Source of the DNA: Neisseria sicca 4320
Lineage (GTDB): Bacteria; Pseudomonadota; Gammaproteobacteria; Burkholderiales; Neisseriaceae
Length of the DNA stretch: 56,348 bases
Reading direction: 5' to 3'
Assembly (NCBI RefSeq): GCF_000193735.1
Contig: NZ_AEPF01000011.1
Coordinates: 1-56,348 of the forward strand
The notes beneath the pieces are model-generated. The model worked only from the letters and a program-made list of their open reading frames with translations, searched no databases and was not told the origin of the DNA. Numbering within the stretch: the first letter of the stretch is position 1; every line of letters starts with the position of its first letter. Positions 24,699 to 33,891 of the stretch are shown here, one piece after another. The position numbers were made by a program, and so were the translations under genes.

Positions 24699-25553
24699 TT
24701 ACACTTTGGCGGCAGCGGCTACTTCTGCTGCGTAATCGACAGCTTTTTTCTCTATGCCGTCGCCTACTTTGTAACGTACGAAGCTAACAACTTCGGTGCC
24801 GTTTTCTTTAGCGAATTGGGCAACGGTTTGGTCAGGGTTCATTACGAATGCTTGACCGTTCAGGGTAATTTCAGCCAAGAATTTGCGGATACGGCCTTCG
24901 ACCATTTTAGCGGCGATGTCGGCAGGTTTGCCGGAAGCGATAGCTTGTTCGGTGTAGATGTGGCGTTCTTTTTCGATGGTTTCGGCATCTACTTCGGCTT
25001 CGGTGACGCATTGCGGTTTGGCGGCAACGATGTGCATACCGATTTTACGCGCTACGTCTTCAGAGCCTTTGAACTCAACCAATACGCCTTCGGTAGCCAA
25101 TGCACCGTGGATGTAGGCAACCAGTTGGTTGGCGGTGTCGATGACTTGGAAGCGGCGGACAGACATGTTCTCGCCCAATTTGGCGATGATGGCTTTGCGT
25201 TCGGTCTCAACCAGTTCGCTCAATTCTTCAACGGTAGCCGGTTTTTTCTCGGCAGCGGTTTTCGCAACGAAGTTGGCGAATTCTACGAAGCCTGCGTCTT
25301 TGGCAACGAAGTCGGTTTCGCAGTTTACTTCAACCAATGCGCCGACATTGCCGTTGATGGCGTAAGCCAATACGCCTTCGGCAGCGGTACGGCCAGCCAG
25401 TTTGCCGGCTTTCGCGCCGGATTTGATGCGCAGGATTTCTTCGGCTTTTTCGAAGTTGCCTTCGGCTTCAACCAAGGCTTTTTTGCATTCCATCATGCCC
25501 AGGCCGGTAGCGGCGCGCAGGTCGGCAACCATTTTTGCAGTAATTTCTGCCAT
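24699..25553 (-). CDS. tsf: Elongation factor Ts
   Basis: A 284-residue EF-Ts, the guanine nucleotide exchange factor for EF-Tu. The N-terminal module MVADLRAATGLGMMECKKAL (8-27) and the core TDFVAKD motif that touches the EF-Tu G domain are present. A strong AGGAG lies upstream of the ATG. It is downstream of rpsB, separated by about 120 bases holding an attenuator-like hairpin. Confidence 0.97.
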   Translation of the reverse strand: MAEITAKMVADLRAATGLGMMECKKALVEAEGNFEKAEEILRIKSGAKAGKLAGRTAAEGVLAYAINGNVGALVEVNCETDFVAKDAGFVEFANFVAKTAAEKKPATVEELSELVETERKAIIAKLGENMSVRRFQVIDTANQLVAYIHGALATEGVLVEFKGSEDVARKIGMHIVAAKPQCVTEAEVDAETIEKERHIYTEQAIASGKPADIAAKMVEGRIRKFLAEITLNGQAFVMNPDQTVAQFAKENGTEVVSFVRYKVGDGIEKKAVDYAAEVAAAAKV

Positions 25554-25639
25554 TTTGAATCTCCTAGATTTTGGGGAAACACAGGGTATCCGTGTTTGGG
25601 AATGGGGTCGTCTGAAAAGGTTTCAGAACGGGATTTGAG

Positions 25640-25661
25640 AAAAGGGGCATAACGCCCCTCT
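25640..25661 (-). terminator. Intercistronic hairpin between rpsB and tsf
   Basis: On the minus strand AGGGGCGTTATGCCCCTTTT forms a GC stem followed by T residues. It may be a partial terminator that sets the rpsB to tsf ratio. Confidence 0.7.
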
Positions 25662-25674
25662 TCGGTTTGCCGGA

Positions 25675-26403
25675 TTACTCGGCAGCAGCTTCTTGGGCAG
25701 CGGCTACGGTTTCTTGCAGCGCTTGGTTTTTGCCTTCCAAAACTGCGTCGGCGATGCCGCGGCAGTACAGGCGGATGGCTTTGGCGGAGTCGTCGTTACC
25801 GGGGATAACGTATTTCACGCCGTCAGGGCTGTTGTTGGTATCGACTACGGCGATAACAGGGATGCCCAGTTTTTCAGCCTCTACCAAAGTACCTTTTTGG
25901 TAGCCGGTGTCGATAACAAAAATCGCGTCAGGCAGACCTTTCATGTTTTTGATACCGCCCAAAGAACGTTCCAGTTTTTCAACGTCGCGTTGCATTTCCA
26001 GAATTTCTTTTTTGTTGAAACCGCCTTCGGCAGCGTTTTCCAAAGCAGCGGTTTTTTCTTCCAGGCGTTTGATGGATTGCTTAACGGTTTTGTAGTTGGT
26101 CAGCATGCCGCCCAACCAACGGTAATCGACGAAAGGCATACCGGCGCGGGTAGCTTCTTCGCGGATGATTTCACGCGCTTGACGTTTGGTGCCGACAAAC
26201 AGCACGGTGCCTTTGTTGGCAACCAGACGGCGTACGGCTTCTTGCGCTTCTTGGAACATCGGCAGGGTTTTTTCCAGGTTGACGATGTGGATTTTGTTGC
26301 GCGCACCGAAAATGTATTGTGCCATTTTCGGGTTCCAGAAACGGGTTTGGTGGCCGAAGTGAACGCCGGCTTCAATCATCTGACGCATAGTAATTTGAGA
26401 CAT
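25675..26403 (-). CDS. rpsB: Ribosomal protein S2
   Basis: A 242-residue S2 with the opening MRQMIEAGVHFGHQTRFWNP and the central ADNE-class equivalent VIDTGYQKGTLVEAEKLGIP, giving full-length agreement with the family. It joins the 30S subunit late and is needed for S1 binding. AAGGAAATAAA precedes the ATG. It is the first gene of rpsB-tsf. Confidence 0.97.
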   Translation of the reverse strand: MSQITMRQMIEAGVHFGHQTRFWNPKMAQYIFGARNKIHIVNLEKTLPMFQEAQEAVRRLVANKGTVLFVGTKRQAREIIREEATRAGMPFVDYRWLGGMLTNYKTVKQSIKRLEEKTAALENAAEGGFNKKEILEMQRDVEKLERSLGGIKNMKGLPDAIFVIDTGYQKGTLVEAEKLGIPVIAVVDTNNSPDGVKYVIPGNDDSAKAIRLYCRGIADAVLEGKNQALQETVAAAQEAAAE

Positions 26404-26439
26404 TTTATTTCCTTGAAAGGGTTAAGAGCACACATTCAA

Positions 26440-26474
26440 TCGCATAGAACTTGATAGGCTGCGCCTATTGTCAA
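26440..26474 (-). promoter_or_regulatory. Possible rpsB promoter
   Basis: On the minus strand TTGACA (26474-26469) lies about 70 bases upstream of rpsB, followed by the small palindrome ATAGGCGCAGCCTAT. No clean -10 box is found at 17 bases, so the call is tentative. Confidence 0.35.
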
Positions 26475-26576
26475 GCACCCTTCGGCGAAAGTGGGCATAA
26501 GTTTTAAAAAATAGTGTGTTTCCGAAATGGAAAACTGACGGATTATAGCGGATAAGGGGTCGTCTGAAAAGGGATT

Positions 26577-26819
26577 TTATGCACTGCCGTCGTGTTTACC
26601 GCCTTCTTGTCCGGCTGCGCGGCGGTTTTGTTCGAATGCTTCTTTTTCCTGCTGCTTCATCAGGCGGTTGCGGCGGCGGATGGTGACGGTGAAAACGGTA
26701 AACGCGACGGGCAGGACCGCCCAAAAAACCAAATAAATCAAAGCGCGCACGATGCTGGGCTGGGCGGCGGAATACATGACGGCGACGAAGAGGTAGCCGA
26801 TAAGGACGATATGCCACAT
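26577..26819 (-). CDS. Small inner-membrane protein of unknown function
   Basis: An 80-residue protein with two hydrophobic segments (about 4-20 and 24-46) followed by a strongly basic and then mixed charged tail (RRRNRLMKQQEKEAFEQNRR). This predicts a hairpin with the C-terminus in the cytoplasm. It is divergent from the cyclo-ligase gene, with 77 bases between the starts. I do not recognise a family. Confidence 0.68.
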   Translation of the reverse strand: MWHIVLIGYLFVAVMYSAAQPSIVRALIYLVFWAVLPVAFTVFTVTIRRRNRLMKQQEKEAFEQNRRAAGQEGGKHDGSA

Positions 26820-26884
26820 GGCGGAATCCTGTTTTGATGTTAACGGAGCGTTTATAATCGCCGTATTCTACAACAACACTCAAA

Positions 26885-26896
26885 AGGTCGTCTGAA
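26885..26896 (+). repeat. DUS abutting a start codon
   Basis: AGGTCGTCTGAA ends at the base before the ATG of the cyclo-ligase gene. Its AAAAGG part is the only ribosome-binding-like sequence upstream. Confidence 0.85.
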
Positions 26897-27487
26897 ATGA
26901 GGAATGAGGAAAAACACGCCCTGCGCCGAGAATTGCGCCGCGCCCGCGCGCAGATGGGGCATCAAGGACGGTTGACGGCGGGGCAAACGGTTAACCGCCT
27001 GCTCAAGCGTTATATCAAGAAGGGGCGGAAGATCGGCGTGTATTGGCCGATGGGCAGCGAGCTGCGGCTGGACGGCTTTGTGCGTGCGGCGCAAAAACGC
27101 GGCGCCAAACTCTATCTGCCTTATATCGAACCGCATTCGCGGCGGATGTGGTTCACACCCTATCCTGCCGACGGGGCGAAACAAGAACGCAAACGCGGCA
27201 GGGCGAAGCTGCATGTACCGCAGTTTACGGGACGCAAAATCCGCGTACACGGTTTATCGATATTGCTTGTCCCGATTGTCGGCATGGACCGCGAAGGCTA
27301 CCGCTTGGGGCAGGCTGGCGGCTATTACGACGCGACGCTCGCGGCGATGAAATACCGTTTACAGGCAAAAACCATAGGCGTAGGCTTCGATTGCCAACTG
27401 GTTGACACGCTGCCGCGCGAACCGCACGACCTGCCGCTGGACGGGTTTGTATCGGAGTCGGGCGTGCTGGTGTTCAAACATCATTGA
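26897..27487 (+). CDS. 5-formyltetrahydrofolate cyclo-ligase
   Basis: A 196-residue MTHFS-family enzyme (YgfA/Fau) that converts 5-formyl-THF to 5,10-methenyl-THF with ATP. The N-terminal RRELRRARAQM helix and the motif LGQAGGYYDATLA (family GxGGGYYD, here with Ala for the second Gly) near residue 140 support this. In many bacteria the gene follows 6S RNA, but only 77 bases separate it from the divergent gene upstream, leaving no room for ssrS. The start codon directly follows an uptake sequence. Confidence 0.9.
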   Translation: MRNEEKHALRRELRRARAQMGHQGRLTAGQTVNRLLKRYIKKGRKIGVYWPMGSELRLDGFVRAAQKRGAKLYLPYIEPHSRRMWFTPYPADGAKQERKRGRAKLHVPQFTGRKIRVHGLSILLVPIVGMDREGYRLGQAGGYYDATLAAMKYRLQAKTIGVGFDCQLVDTLPREPHDLPLDGFVSESGVLVFKHH

Positions 27488-27496
27488 CCAATAGTT

Positions 27497-27539
27497 TTCA
27501 GACGACCCCCGTTTAAGACACTATAAAAGGTCGTCTGAA
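27497..27539. repeat. Inverted DUS pair between cyclo-ligase and GNAT genes
   Basis: TTCAGACGACCC (27497-27508, last base changed) and AGGTCGTCTGAA (27528-27539) can pair and probably terminate the cyclo-ligase transcript. Confidence 0.8.
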
Positions 27540-27570
27540 AACTCAAACCATCAAATACAAAGGAAACCCC

Positions 27571-28158
27571 ATGACTGATTTCTCATCCGCTCCCGTTTTG
27601 TCCTTCGACCGCGTCCGTCTCGAACCTTTGACGGCGGCACACGAAGCCGGTTTGCGCGAAGCAGTTTGCGACGGCGAAGTTTGGAAGCTGAACGTAACCA
27701 GCGCGCCCGAACCCCACCAAGTGGCGGACTACATCCGCACCGCTACGCAAACCCGCCTCGCCTTTGCCGTCATCGACGAAGACACGGGCAAAATCGTCGG
27801 CTCGACTTCGCTTTACCACATCGACCCCGCCATCCCACGCCTCTACATCGGTTTCACATGGTACGCCCTGTCGGCACGGCGCACGCGCATCAATACCGCC
27901 TGCAAAATCATGTTGCTCGACTACGTTTTCGACACTTTAAACTGCCGCTGCGCCTGCTGGCAGACTGACAACCTCAACACCGCCTCCCAACGCGCCATCG
28001 AACGCTTGGGCGCACACCAAGACGGCGTCTTGCGCTGCCACAAGCTGCGCAAAGACGGCAGCGTGCGCGATACGGTGGAATACAGCCTGCTGCGCGAAGA
28101 ATGGCCGCAGGCAAGGTCAAAACTGCTCGAAAAAGCGGCAGCTTATGACGCATCCTGA
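27571..28158 (+). CDS. GNAT-family acetyltransferase (RimJ/RimL-like)
   Basis: A 195-residue GNAT protein of the Acetyltransf_3 type. It opens with VRLEPLTAAHEAGL, has the central strand FAVIDEDTGKIVGSTSLYHID, and carries the late motif NTASQRAIERLGAHQDGVLRC typical of RimJ/RimL and SpeG relatives. The Q/R-x-x-G-x-A acetyl-CoA loop is weak (ARRTRINTAC), as seen in some members of this subfamily. Substrate unknown. AAGGAAACCCC precedes the ATG. Confidence 0.84.
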   Translation: MTDFSSAPVLSFDRVRLEPLTAAHEAGLREAVCDGEVWKLNVTSAPEPHQVADYIRTATQTRLAFAVIDEDTGKIVGSTSLYHIDPAIPRLYIGFTWYALSARRTRINTACKIMLLDYVFDTLNCRCACWQTDNLNTASQRAIERLGAHQDGVLRCHKLRKDGSVRDTVEYSLLREEWPQARSKLLEKAAAYDAS

Positions 28159-28270
28159 AAAAACGTTTTCTTCTTCATTTTTTCATCAAAACACGTCCAT
28201 CTTGCTGACAATCTGAAGTCTTTAAGAAGTGAATGAAATCAGGCATAACCTCGCCAAACACCTGATAAAT

Positions 28271-28301
28271 AAAGGTCGTCTGAATGTTTCAGACGACCTT
28301 T
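28271..28301. terminator. Tight DUS-pair terminator after the GNAT gene
   Basis: AGGTCGTCTGAA (28273-28284) and TTCAGACGACCT (28288-28299) are separated by only three bases, giving a compact perfect hairpin followed by TTTT. The rest of the gap to 28533 shows no gene and should hold the mqo promoter. Confidence 0.88.
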
Positions 28302-28533
28302 TCAAACCGCGTTTATGTAAATCCAAACAGAAAATCTTTGCAATTCTCAGAAAAATCCACTAAATTCTCAATAACATATTATGAACGGTTTAACATCGGT
28401 TCAAAACGTAAAACCCGCGCGCAATCTTCCACGCCAAAAACACCGCGCCAGCAGGTTTTACCGCCGAAACAGGCGTTCGTAATACAACGGATAATCATAA
28501 AGGCAGGATATGCCTGTTTCTAGGAGTACAACC

Positions 28534-30009
28534 ATGGCTGAAGCAACAGATGTTGTCTTGGTGGGTGGAGGCATTATGAGCGCGACTTTGGGCGTTTTGC
28601 TCAAAGAACTCGAACCGTCTTGGGAAATCACCCTTATCGAACGCTTGGAAGACGTAGCGTTGGAATCGTCAAACGCTTGGAACAACGCCGGCACAGGGCA
28701 TTCCGCGTTATGCGAACTCAATTACGCCCCGCTCGGCGCAGACGGCACCATCGACCCGACCCGCGCCCTCAATATTGCCGAACAATTCCACATCAGCCGC
28801 CAGTTCTGGTCATCGCTTGTCGAAGAAGGCAAAATCACCGACAACTCCTTCATCCATACCGTCCCGCATATGTCGCTGGTCATGAACACCGACCATTGCG
28901 ACTACCTGCAAAAACGTTTCGACGCCTTCAAATCCCAAAAACTCTTCGAAAGGATGGAATTCTCCACCGACCGCGCCAAAATCGCCGAATGGGCGCCGCT
29001 GGTCATCAACGGCCGTAAAGAAGGACAACCCGTCGCCGCCAACTACTCCGCCGAAGGCACAGACGTCGATTTCGGCAGCCTGACCCGCCAAATGGTGCAA
29101 TACCTGCGCGAAAAAGGCGTCAAAACCGAGTTCAACCGCCACGTCGACGACATCAAACGCGAATCCGACGGCGCATGGGTACTCAAAACCAGCGACACCC
29201 GCAACCCCGACGGACAGCTCACCCTCCGCACCCGCTTCCTCTTCCTCGGCGCAGGCGGCGGCGCACTGACCCTGCTGCAAAAATCTGGCATCCCCGAAGG
29301 CAAAGGCTACGGCGGCTTCCCCGTTTCCGGACTGTTCTTCCGCAACAGCAACCCCGAAACCGCCGCGCAGCACAACGCCAAAGTGTACGGACAAGCCTCC
29401 GTCGGCGCGCCTCCGATGTCTGTTCCACACCTCGACACCCGCAACGTCGACGGCAAACGCCACCTCATGTTCGGTCCTTATGCAGGTTTCCGCTCCAACT
29501 TCCTCAAACAAGGTTCGCTCATGGATTTACCCCTGTCCATCCACTTGGACAACCTCTACCCCATGCTGCGCGCCGGCTGGGCAAATATGCCCCTGACCAA
29601 ATACCTCTTGGGCGAATTGCGCAAAACCAAAGAAGAACGCTTCGCCTCCCTGCTGGAATACTACCCCGAAGCAAACCCTGACGACTGGGAACTGATCACC
29701 GCAGGTCAACGCGTTCAAATCATCAAAAAAGACTCCGAAAAAGGCGGCGTCCTCCAATTCGGCACCGAAATCGTCGCCCACGCCGACGGCTCGCTCGCCG
29801 CACTCTTGGGCGCATCTCCCGGCGCATCAACCGCCGTACCTTTGATGATCAAGCTCATCCACCAATGCTTCCCAAGCCGCATTTCCTCATGGGAAGGTCG
29901 TCTGAAAGAACTTGTTCCCGGCTTCGGCATCAAGCTCAACGACAACCCGCAGCTTGCCGAAGAAATCATCAGCCACAACGCCAAAGTATTGGGTATTCAT
30001 CATCAATGA
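28534..30009 (+). CDS. mqo: Malate:quinone oxidoreductase
   Basis: A 491-residue FAD-dependent peripheral membrane enzyme that oxidises malate to oxaloacetate and passes electrons to quinone, replacing or complementing NAD-linked malate dehydrogenase in the citric acid cycle. The N-terminal VVLVGGGIMSATLG binds FAD, and the Mqo signatures NAGTGHSALCELNY and LLGASPGASTAVP are present. The start is fixed by AGGAGTACAACC; an in-frame ATG eight codons earlier lies before that site. Confidence 0.95.
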   Translation: MAEATDVVLVGGGIMSATLGVLLKELEPSWEITLIERLEDVALESSNAWNNAGTGHSALCELNYAPLGADGTIDPTRALNIAEQFHISRQFWSSLVEEGKITDNSFIHTVPHMSLVMNTDHCDYLQKRFDAFKSQKLFERMEFSTDRAKIAEWAPLVINGRKEGQPVAANYSAEGTDVDFGSLTRQMVQYLREKGVKTEFNRHVDDIKRESDGAWVLKTSDTRNPDGQLTLRTRFLFLGAGGGALTLLQKSGIPEGKGYGGFPVSGLFFRNSNPETAAQHNAKVYGQASVGAPPMSVPHLDTRNVDGKRHLMFGPYAGFRSNFLKQGSLMDLPLSIHLDNLYPMLRAGWANMPLTKYLLGELRKTKEERFASLLEYYPEANPDDWELITAGQRVQIIKKDSEKGGVLQFGTEIVAHADGSLAALLGASPGASTAVPLMIKLIHQCFPSRISSWEGRLKELVPGFGIKLNDNPQLAEEIISHNAKVLGIHHQ

Positions 30010-30025
30010 TGGGAAAGTAATGATG

Positions 30026-30057
30026 AAAACAGCGTATCCTTGAGATACGCTGTTTTT
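30026..30057 (+). terminator. Rho-independent terminator after mqo
   Basis: AAAACAGCGTATC and GATACGCTGTTTTT form a 13-bp stem ending in T residues, directly after the mqo stop codon. Confidence 0.92.
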
Positions 30058-30152
30058 ATGTGTCAATAGAATGGAAATGCCCATCGTTGGCAGTGCAGCA
30101 TAAAACCAATAAAGTCAGCTATACATGGCAAACCTGAACAAAAAGGCCCAGC

Positions 30153-30255
30153 CGTCATTCCCGCGTAGGCAGGAATCCAGAAGTTTGAAATTGCAGTAAT
30201 CTCTAAGTATTTCTGAAAACCGAAAACCTGGATTCCCGCCTGAGCGGGAATGACG
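30153..30255. repeat. dRS3-bounded intergenic mosaic element (NIME)
   Basis: ATTCCCGCGTAGGCAGGAAT (30157-30176) and ATTCCCGCCTGAGCGGGAAT (30232-30251) bracket a spacer with GCAGTAATCTCTAAGTATTT. The reverse complement of that spacer resembles the spacer of the element at 21017-21129, so both belong to one repeat family. Confidence 0.88.
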
Positions 30256-30327
30256 ATATTGATGTTTTGATTGTTGTCGAGCCAAGCTTAAATTGGCACA
30301 GTGGACAAACCCGAATTCACATATTAT

Positions 30328-30375
30328 AAAGAGGTCGTCTGAAAACCCATTTCAGGATTTTCAGACGACCTCTTT
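30328..30375. terminator. DUS-pair terminator after the AmgK-like gene
   Basis: AAAGAGGTCGTCTGAAAA and TTTTCAGACGACCTCTTT make an 18-bp stem containing DUS copies at 30332-30343 and 30360-30371. Confidence 0.88.
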
Positions 30376-30408
30376 CGTTATCAAGAGTGGCACAAAGCCA
30401 TCTGCCTT

Positions 30409-31413
30409 TTAAAACGTAAACCCGGTTTCCAATTCATCATCGCCGACCAGTTCGACCAACAGCGCGTAAAGCGGTGCAAGCTCGGTGTAGCGGCGAGAGG
30501 TGCGGCGCAGGTAGTTGAGGAAGCGCGGGATTTCGGGGCGGTATTTGTCTTTGCCGTCTCGGTAGTACAGGCGGGCGAAGATGCCGGCGACTTTCAGATG
30601 GCGTTGTACGCCCATCCATTCAAACCAGCGGTAAAACTCGTCAAACGCTGCGGGTACGGGCAATCCTGCGGCGCGGGCTTTTTCCCAGTAACGGATGACC
30701 AAGTCCAAGACGAATTCTTCTTCCCATTCGATGAAAGCATCGCGCAGGAGGGAAACCAAGTCGTAGGAAATCGGGCCGTAGAGTGCGTCTTGGAAGTCGA
30801 GTACGCCTGGTCGGCCGGTTGTGAGCATGAGGTTGCGGACGATGAAGTCGCGGTGGACGTACACCTGCGGCTGGGCAAGCAGCGGCGGCAACAGGGTGTC
30901 TACGGTTTGCTGCCAAAGCTGGCGTTGTTTGAAGTTGAGTTCGCGTCCGAGTTCTCTGGCGACGAACCATTCGGGGAAAAGGTTGATTTCGCGCAGCATG
31001 ATGTCGCGGTCGTACTCGGGCAATTCGCCCGCGCGGCTGGCTTTTTGCAGCTCGACCAGTTCGTCTATGGCTTCAAGCAGCAGGACTTTGTGTGCATCCG
31101 CGCTTTGTTCTTGCTGCATGGCGGTCAGGAAAGTGGTGCTGCCCAAGTCGTTGAGCACCATAAATCCTTGCGTTTCGTCCACATGCAATACTTGGGGAAC
31201 GTTAAGCATATTGAAAAGTTTTTGCACTTTTAGGTAAGGAGCGACGCTCATTTTATCGGGCGGCGCGTCCATGCAGATGACGGTCTTGCCGTCGGCAAAA
31301 GTAGCGCGGAAGTAGCGTCGGAAGTCGGCATCGGCGGCGGCGAAGCTCAATTCGAAGTTTTGTTCGGGATAGACGGCGTGAAGCCAATTTTGTAATTCGG
31401 TTTGTCGTTGCAT
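30409..31413 (-). CDS. amgK: Phosphotransferase, probable N-acetylmuramate/N-acetylglucosamine kinase AmgK
   Basis: A 334-residue aminoglycoside-phosphotransferase-fold kinase with the catalytic HRDFIVRN (187-194) and metal-binding DFQD (206-209). The gene lies divergent from lptD, the position in which AmgK, the anomeric sugar kinase of the peptidoglycan recycling route, is found in Pseudomonas and relatives. AmgK works with the uridylyltransferase MurU to feed recycled MurNAc into UDP-MurNAc and bypass the fosfomycin target. murU is not adjacent here, so the specific function is inferred from family and position. Confidence 0.78.
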   Translation of the reverse strand: MQRQTELQNWLHAVYPEQNFELSFAAADADFRRYFRATFADGKTVICMDAPPDKMSVAPYLKVQKLFNMLNVPQVLHVDETQGFMVLNDLGSTTFLTAMQQEQSADAHKVLLLEAIDELVELQKASRAGELPEYDRDIMLREINLFPEWFVARELGRELNFKQRQLWQQTVDTLLPPLLAQPQVYVHRDFIVRNLMLTTGRPGVLDFQDALYGPISYDLVSLLRDAFIEWEEEFVLDLVIRYWEKARAAGLPVPAAFDEFYRWFEWMGVQRHLKVAGIFARLYYRDGKDKYRPEIPRFLNYLRRTSRRYTELAPLYALLVELVGDDELETGFTF

Positions 31414-31482
31414 AGCGGTGTCGCGGATTTTCAGGTTAAAATAACCGCTATTCTAACTGGCAAACCGATTTAAGGGGCGATT

Positions 31483-33891
31483 TTGGCTCGTTTATTTTCA
31501 CTCAAACCATTGGTTTTGGCGTTAAGCGTCGGCTTCGGCGCGGGAGGGGCATATGCGCAAAATGCATCTTTGCCGCAACCTGCCGATTACGAGCCGGTAA
31601 AGACCACCCCGCCTGCGGTTCAAAGCGTGGAGAACCATCGTCCGGCCGATCAGGACAAATTGTCCTTGGGCGATACCTGCCTGTTTTGCCAGCATCAGGC
31701 TTCCGAAGCAAACAAGCAGCCTGAAATCAAACGCAGCGGCGAAGAAGCCCTGCCGCAGGATTACACCCGCGTGATTGCGGATAGGGTTGCCGGACAATCT
31801 AAAGTCGCCGTCCGCGCCGAAGGCGATGTCATCATCGAACGTAACCAGGAAGTGTTGAACGCCGATTGGGCGGATTACGACCAAATCAGCGATACCGTCA
31901 GGGCGGGCGACCGCTTTAAGCTGCATCAAGACGGTTCGACCGTCAGCGGCGATACTTTGGTGTACAACCTGAAAGACAATACCGGCTCGAGCGAATATGT
32001 CCGCGTTGATACCGAAAAAGATGGCCGCCGCCTCCAAAGCGTCAGTGAAAAGGCGGAAATGAAAGGCAAAGGGCTGTACAAGCTCATCAACACCAAATTC
32101 AATACCTGCTCGCCCGGCGATGCGAGTTGGTACATCAAAGCGAAAAGCATCGAAACCGATCAGGAAACGGGCATAGGCGTGGCAAAAGACGCGTCGCTGG
32201 TGTTCGGCGGCGTTCCCGTGCTTTATACGCCTTGGGCGGATTTCCCGCTCAACGGCCATCGCAAGAGCGGTCTGTTGGTTCCGACGCTGGCAACCGGTTC
32301 GGACGGTTTGGAACTCGCCCTTCCCTATTATTTCAACCTCGCCCCCAACTTGGACGCCACCTTCCGCCCCGGCATCATCAGCTCGCGCGGCGTGCAGCTT
32401 GGCGGACAGATTCGCTATCTCGAGCCGAAATTTAACGGCGTCATTGACGGCGATTGGATGCCGCACGATAAAAAACGAAAAGAAAACAACCGCTATCAAA
32501 TCAAGTTTGACCACAACCACCAACTGACCGACAAACTCAGCGGCGGCATCAGCTTCAATCAGGTTTCAGACGACAATTACTACCGCGACTTCTACGGACG
32601 CGAGGACATTGCCAGCAACGTCAACCTCAACCGCCAACTGTGGCTGAACTACGGCGACAATATCTGGGGCGGCTCTTTTGACGGTGCGCTGAACGTACAG
32701 AAATACCAAACCCTTGCCAACCAAAACGGTTACAAAGACGAACCCTACGCCATCATGCCGCGCCTGACCGGACGTTGGCAGAAAACCATGGGCAAGGCGA
32801 ATATCAACGTATTCAGCCAGTTCACCCGTTTCGTACACGACAGCAAACAAGACGGCAGCCGTACCGTGCTGTATCCCAGCGTCCGTTGGGATTTCAACAA
32901 CCAATGGGGCTATATCCGTCCGAAGATCGGCGTACACGCGACTTATTACGACTTAGGCTCGTTCGGCAACCAATCCGGCCGCCGCGTCAGCCGCGTATTG
33001 CCGATATTCAACGTCGATACCGGCATGACCTTCGAGCGCAACGCCAATTTGTTCGGCAACGCCTATCTGCAAACCCTCGAACCGCGCCTGTTCTACAACT
33101 ACATCCCGACCAAGTCCCAAAACGACTTACCCAATTTCGACACCTCGGAAAACAGCTTCTCTTACAACCAGCTTTTCCGTGAGAACTTATACGTCGGCAA
33201 CGACCGTATCAACTCCGCCAACAGCCTGACCGCCGCCGCGCAAACCCGCTTCCTCGACCCGAACAACGGCACCGAGCTGTTCCGCGCCGGTATCGGACAG
33301 AAGTTTTATTTCAAAAACGACAACGTATTGCTGGACGGCAGCGTCGGCCGTTACGAACGCAGCCAATCCGACTGGGTCGGCTTTGCGCACAGCAAACTGA
33401 GCAACAGCATCCACGCCGGATTCGACATCCACTACAACCAAAACGAAAGCCGCGCCGAAAGCTACGCCGCGACCATCCGCTACAATCCCGAGCCGGGCAA
33501 AGTATTGAGCGCGCGTTACAAATACGGGCGCAACGAACGCATTTACCTGCAATCCGACGGCAACTATTTCTACGACAAAATCCGCCAAGTCGATTTGGCG
33601 GCGCAATGGCCTATCCGTAAAAACCTTTACGCCGTTGCACGTTACAACTACGAAATCCAAGCCAAGAAACCGCTCGAAATGCTGGTGGGGGCTGAATATA
33701 AAAGCAACTGCGGCTGCTGGAGCGCAAGCCTCGTCGGACAACGTTACGTGACCGGCGAAAACAGCCGCAAAAATGCCGTTTTCTTCAATCTCCAACTCAA
33801 AGACCTGAGCAATCTCGGCAACAACCCATTTGAAAAACTGCGCTTGGCCATTCCCGGCTACAGCAAAACCAACGAGGTAGTTACCCCATGA
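31483..33891 (+). CDS. lptD: LPS-assembly protein LptD
   Basis: An 802-residue outer-membrane beta-barrel that inserts lipooligosaccharide into the outer leaflet together with LptE. The start codon is TTG, supported by AAGGGGCGA seven to eight bases upstream. A signal peptide ends at AYA (about residue 25). The N-terminal OstA/LptA-like jellyroll spans about 95-230, and the C-terminal barrel follows. Cysteines at TCLFC near the N-terminus, NTCSPGD, and SNCGCWS near the C-terminus are the likely disulfide pairs between plug and barrel, which need DsbA. Its stop overlaps surA by four bases. Confidence 0.95.
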   Translation: MARLFSLKPLVLALSVGFGAGGAYAQNASLPQPADYEPVKTTPPAVQSVENHRPADQDKLSLGDTCLFCQHQASEANKQPEIKRSGEEALPQDYTRVIADRVAGQSKVAVRAEGDVIIERNQEVLNADWADYDQISDTVRAGDRFKLHQDGSTVSGDTLVYNLKDNTGSSEYVRVDTEKDGRRLQSVSEKAEMKGKGLYKLINTKFNTCSPGDASWYIKAKSIETDQETGIGVAKDASLVFGGVPVLYTPWADFPLNGHRKSGLLVPTLATGSDGLELALPYYFNLAPNLDATFRPGIISSRGVQLGGQIRYLEPKFNGVIDGDWMPHDKKRKENNRYQIKFDHNHQLTDKLSGGISFNQVSDDNYYRDFYGREDIASNVNLNRQLWLNYGDNIWGGSFDGALNVQKYQTLANQNGYKDEPYAIMPRLTGRWQKTMGKANINVFSQFTRFVHDSKQDGSRTVLYPSVRWDFNNQWGYIRPKIGVHATYYDLGSFGNQSGRRVSRVLPIFNVDTGMTFERNANLFGNAYLQTLEPRLFYNYIPTKSQNDLPNFDTSENSFSYNQLFRENLYVGNDRINSANSLTAAAQTRFLDPNNGTELFRAGIGQKFYFKNDNVLLDGSVGRYERSQSDWVGFAHSKLSNSIHAGFDIHYNQNESRAESYAATIRYNPEPGKVLSARYKYGRNERIYLQSDGNYFYDKIRQVDLAAQWPIRKNLYAVARYNYEIQAKKPLEMLVGAEYKSNCGCWSASLVGQRYVTGENSRKNAVFFNLQLKDLSNLGNNPFEKLRLAIPGYSKTNEVVTP

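Noticed and set aside
26820..26896. 6S RNA (ssrS) upstream of the formyl-THF cyclo-ligase gene
   Set aside because: The gap is 77 bases, far too short for a ~180-base 6S RNA.
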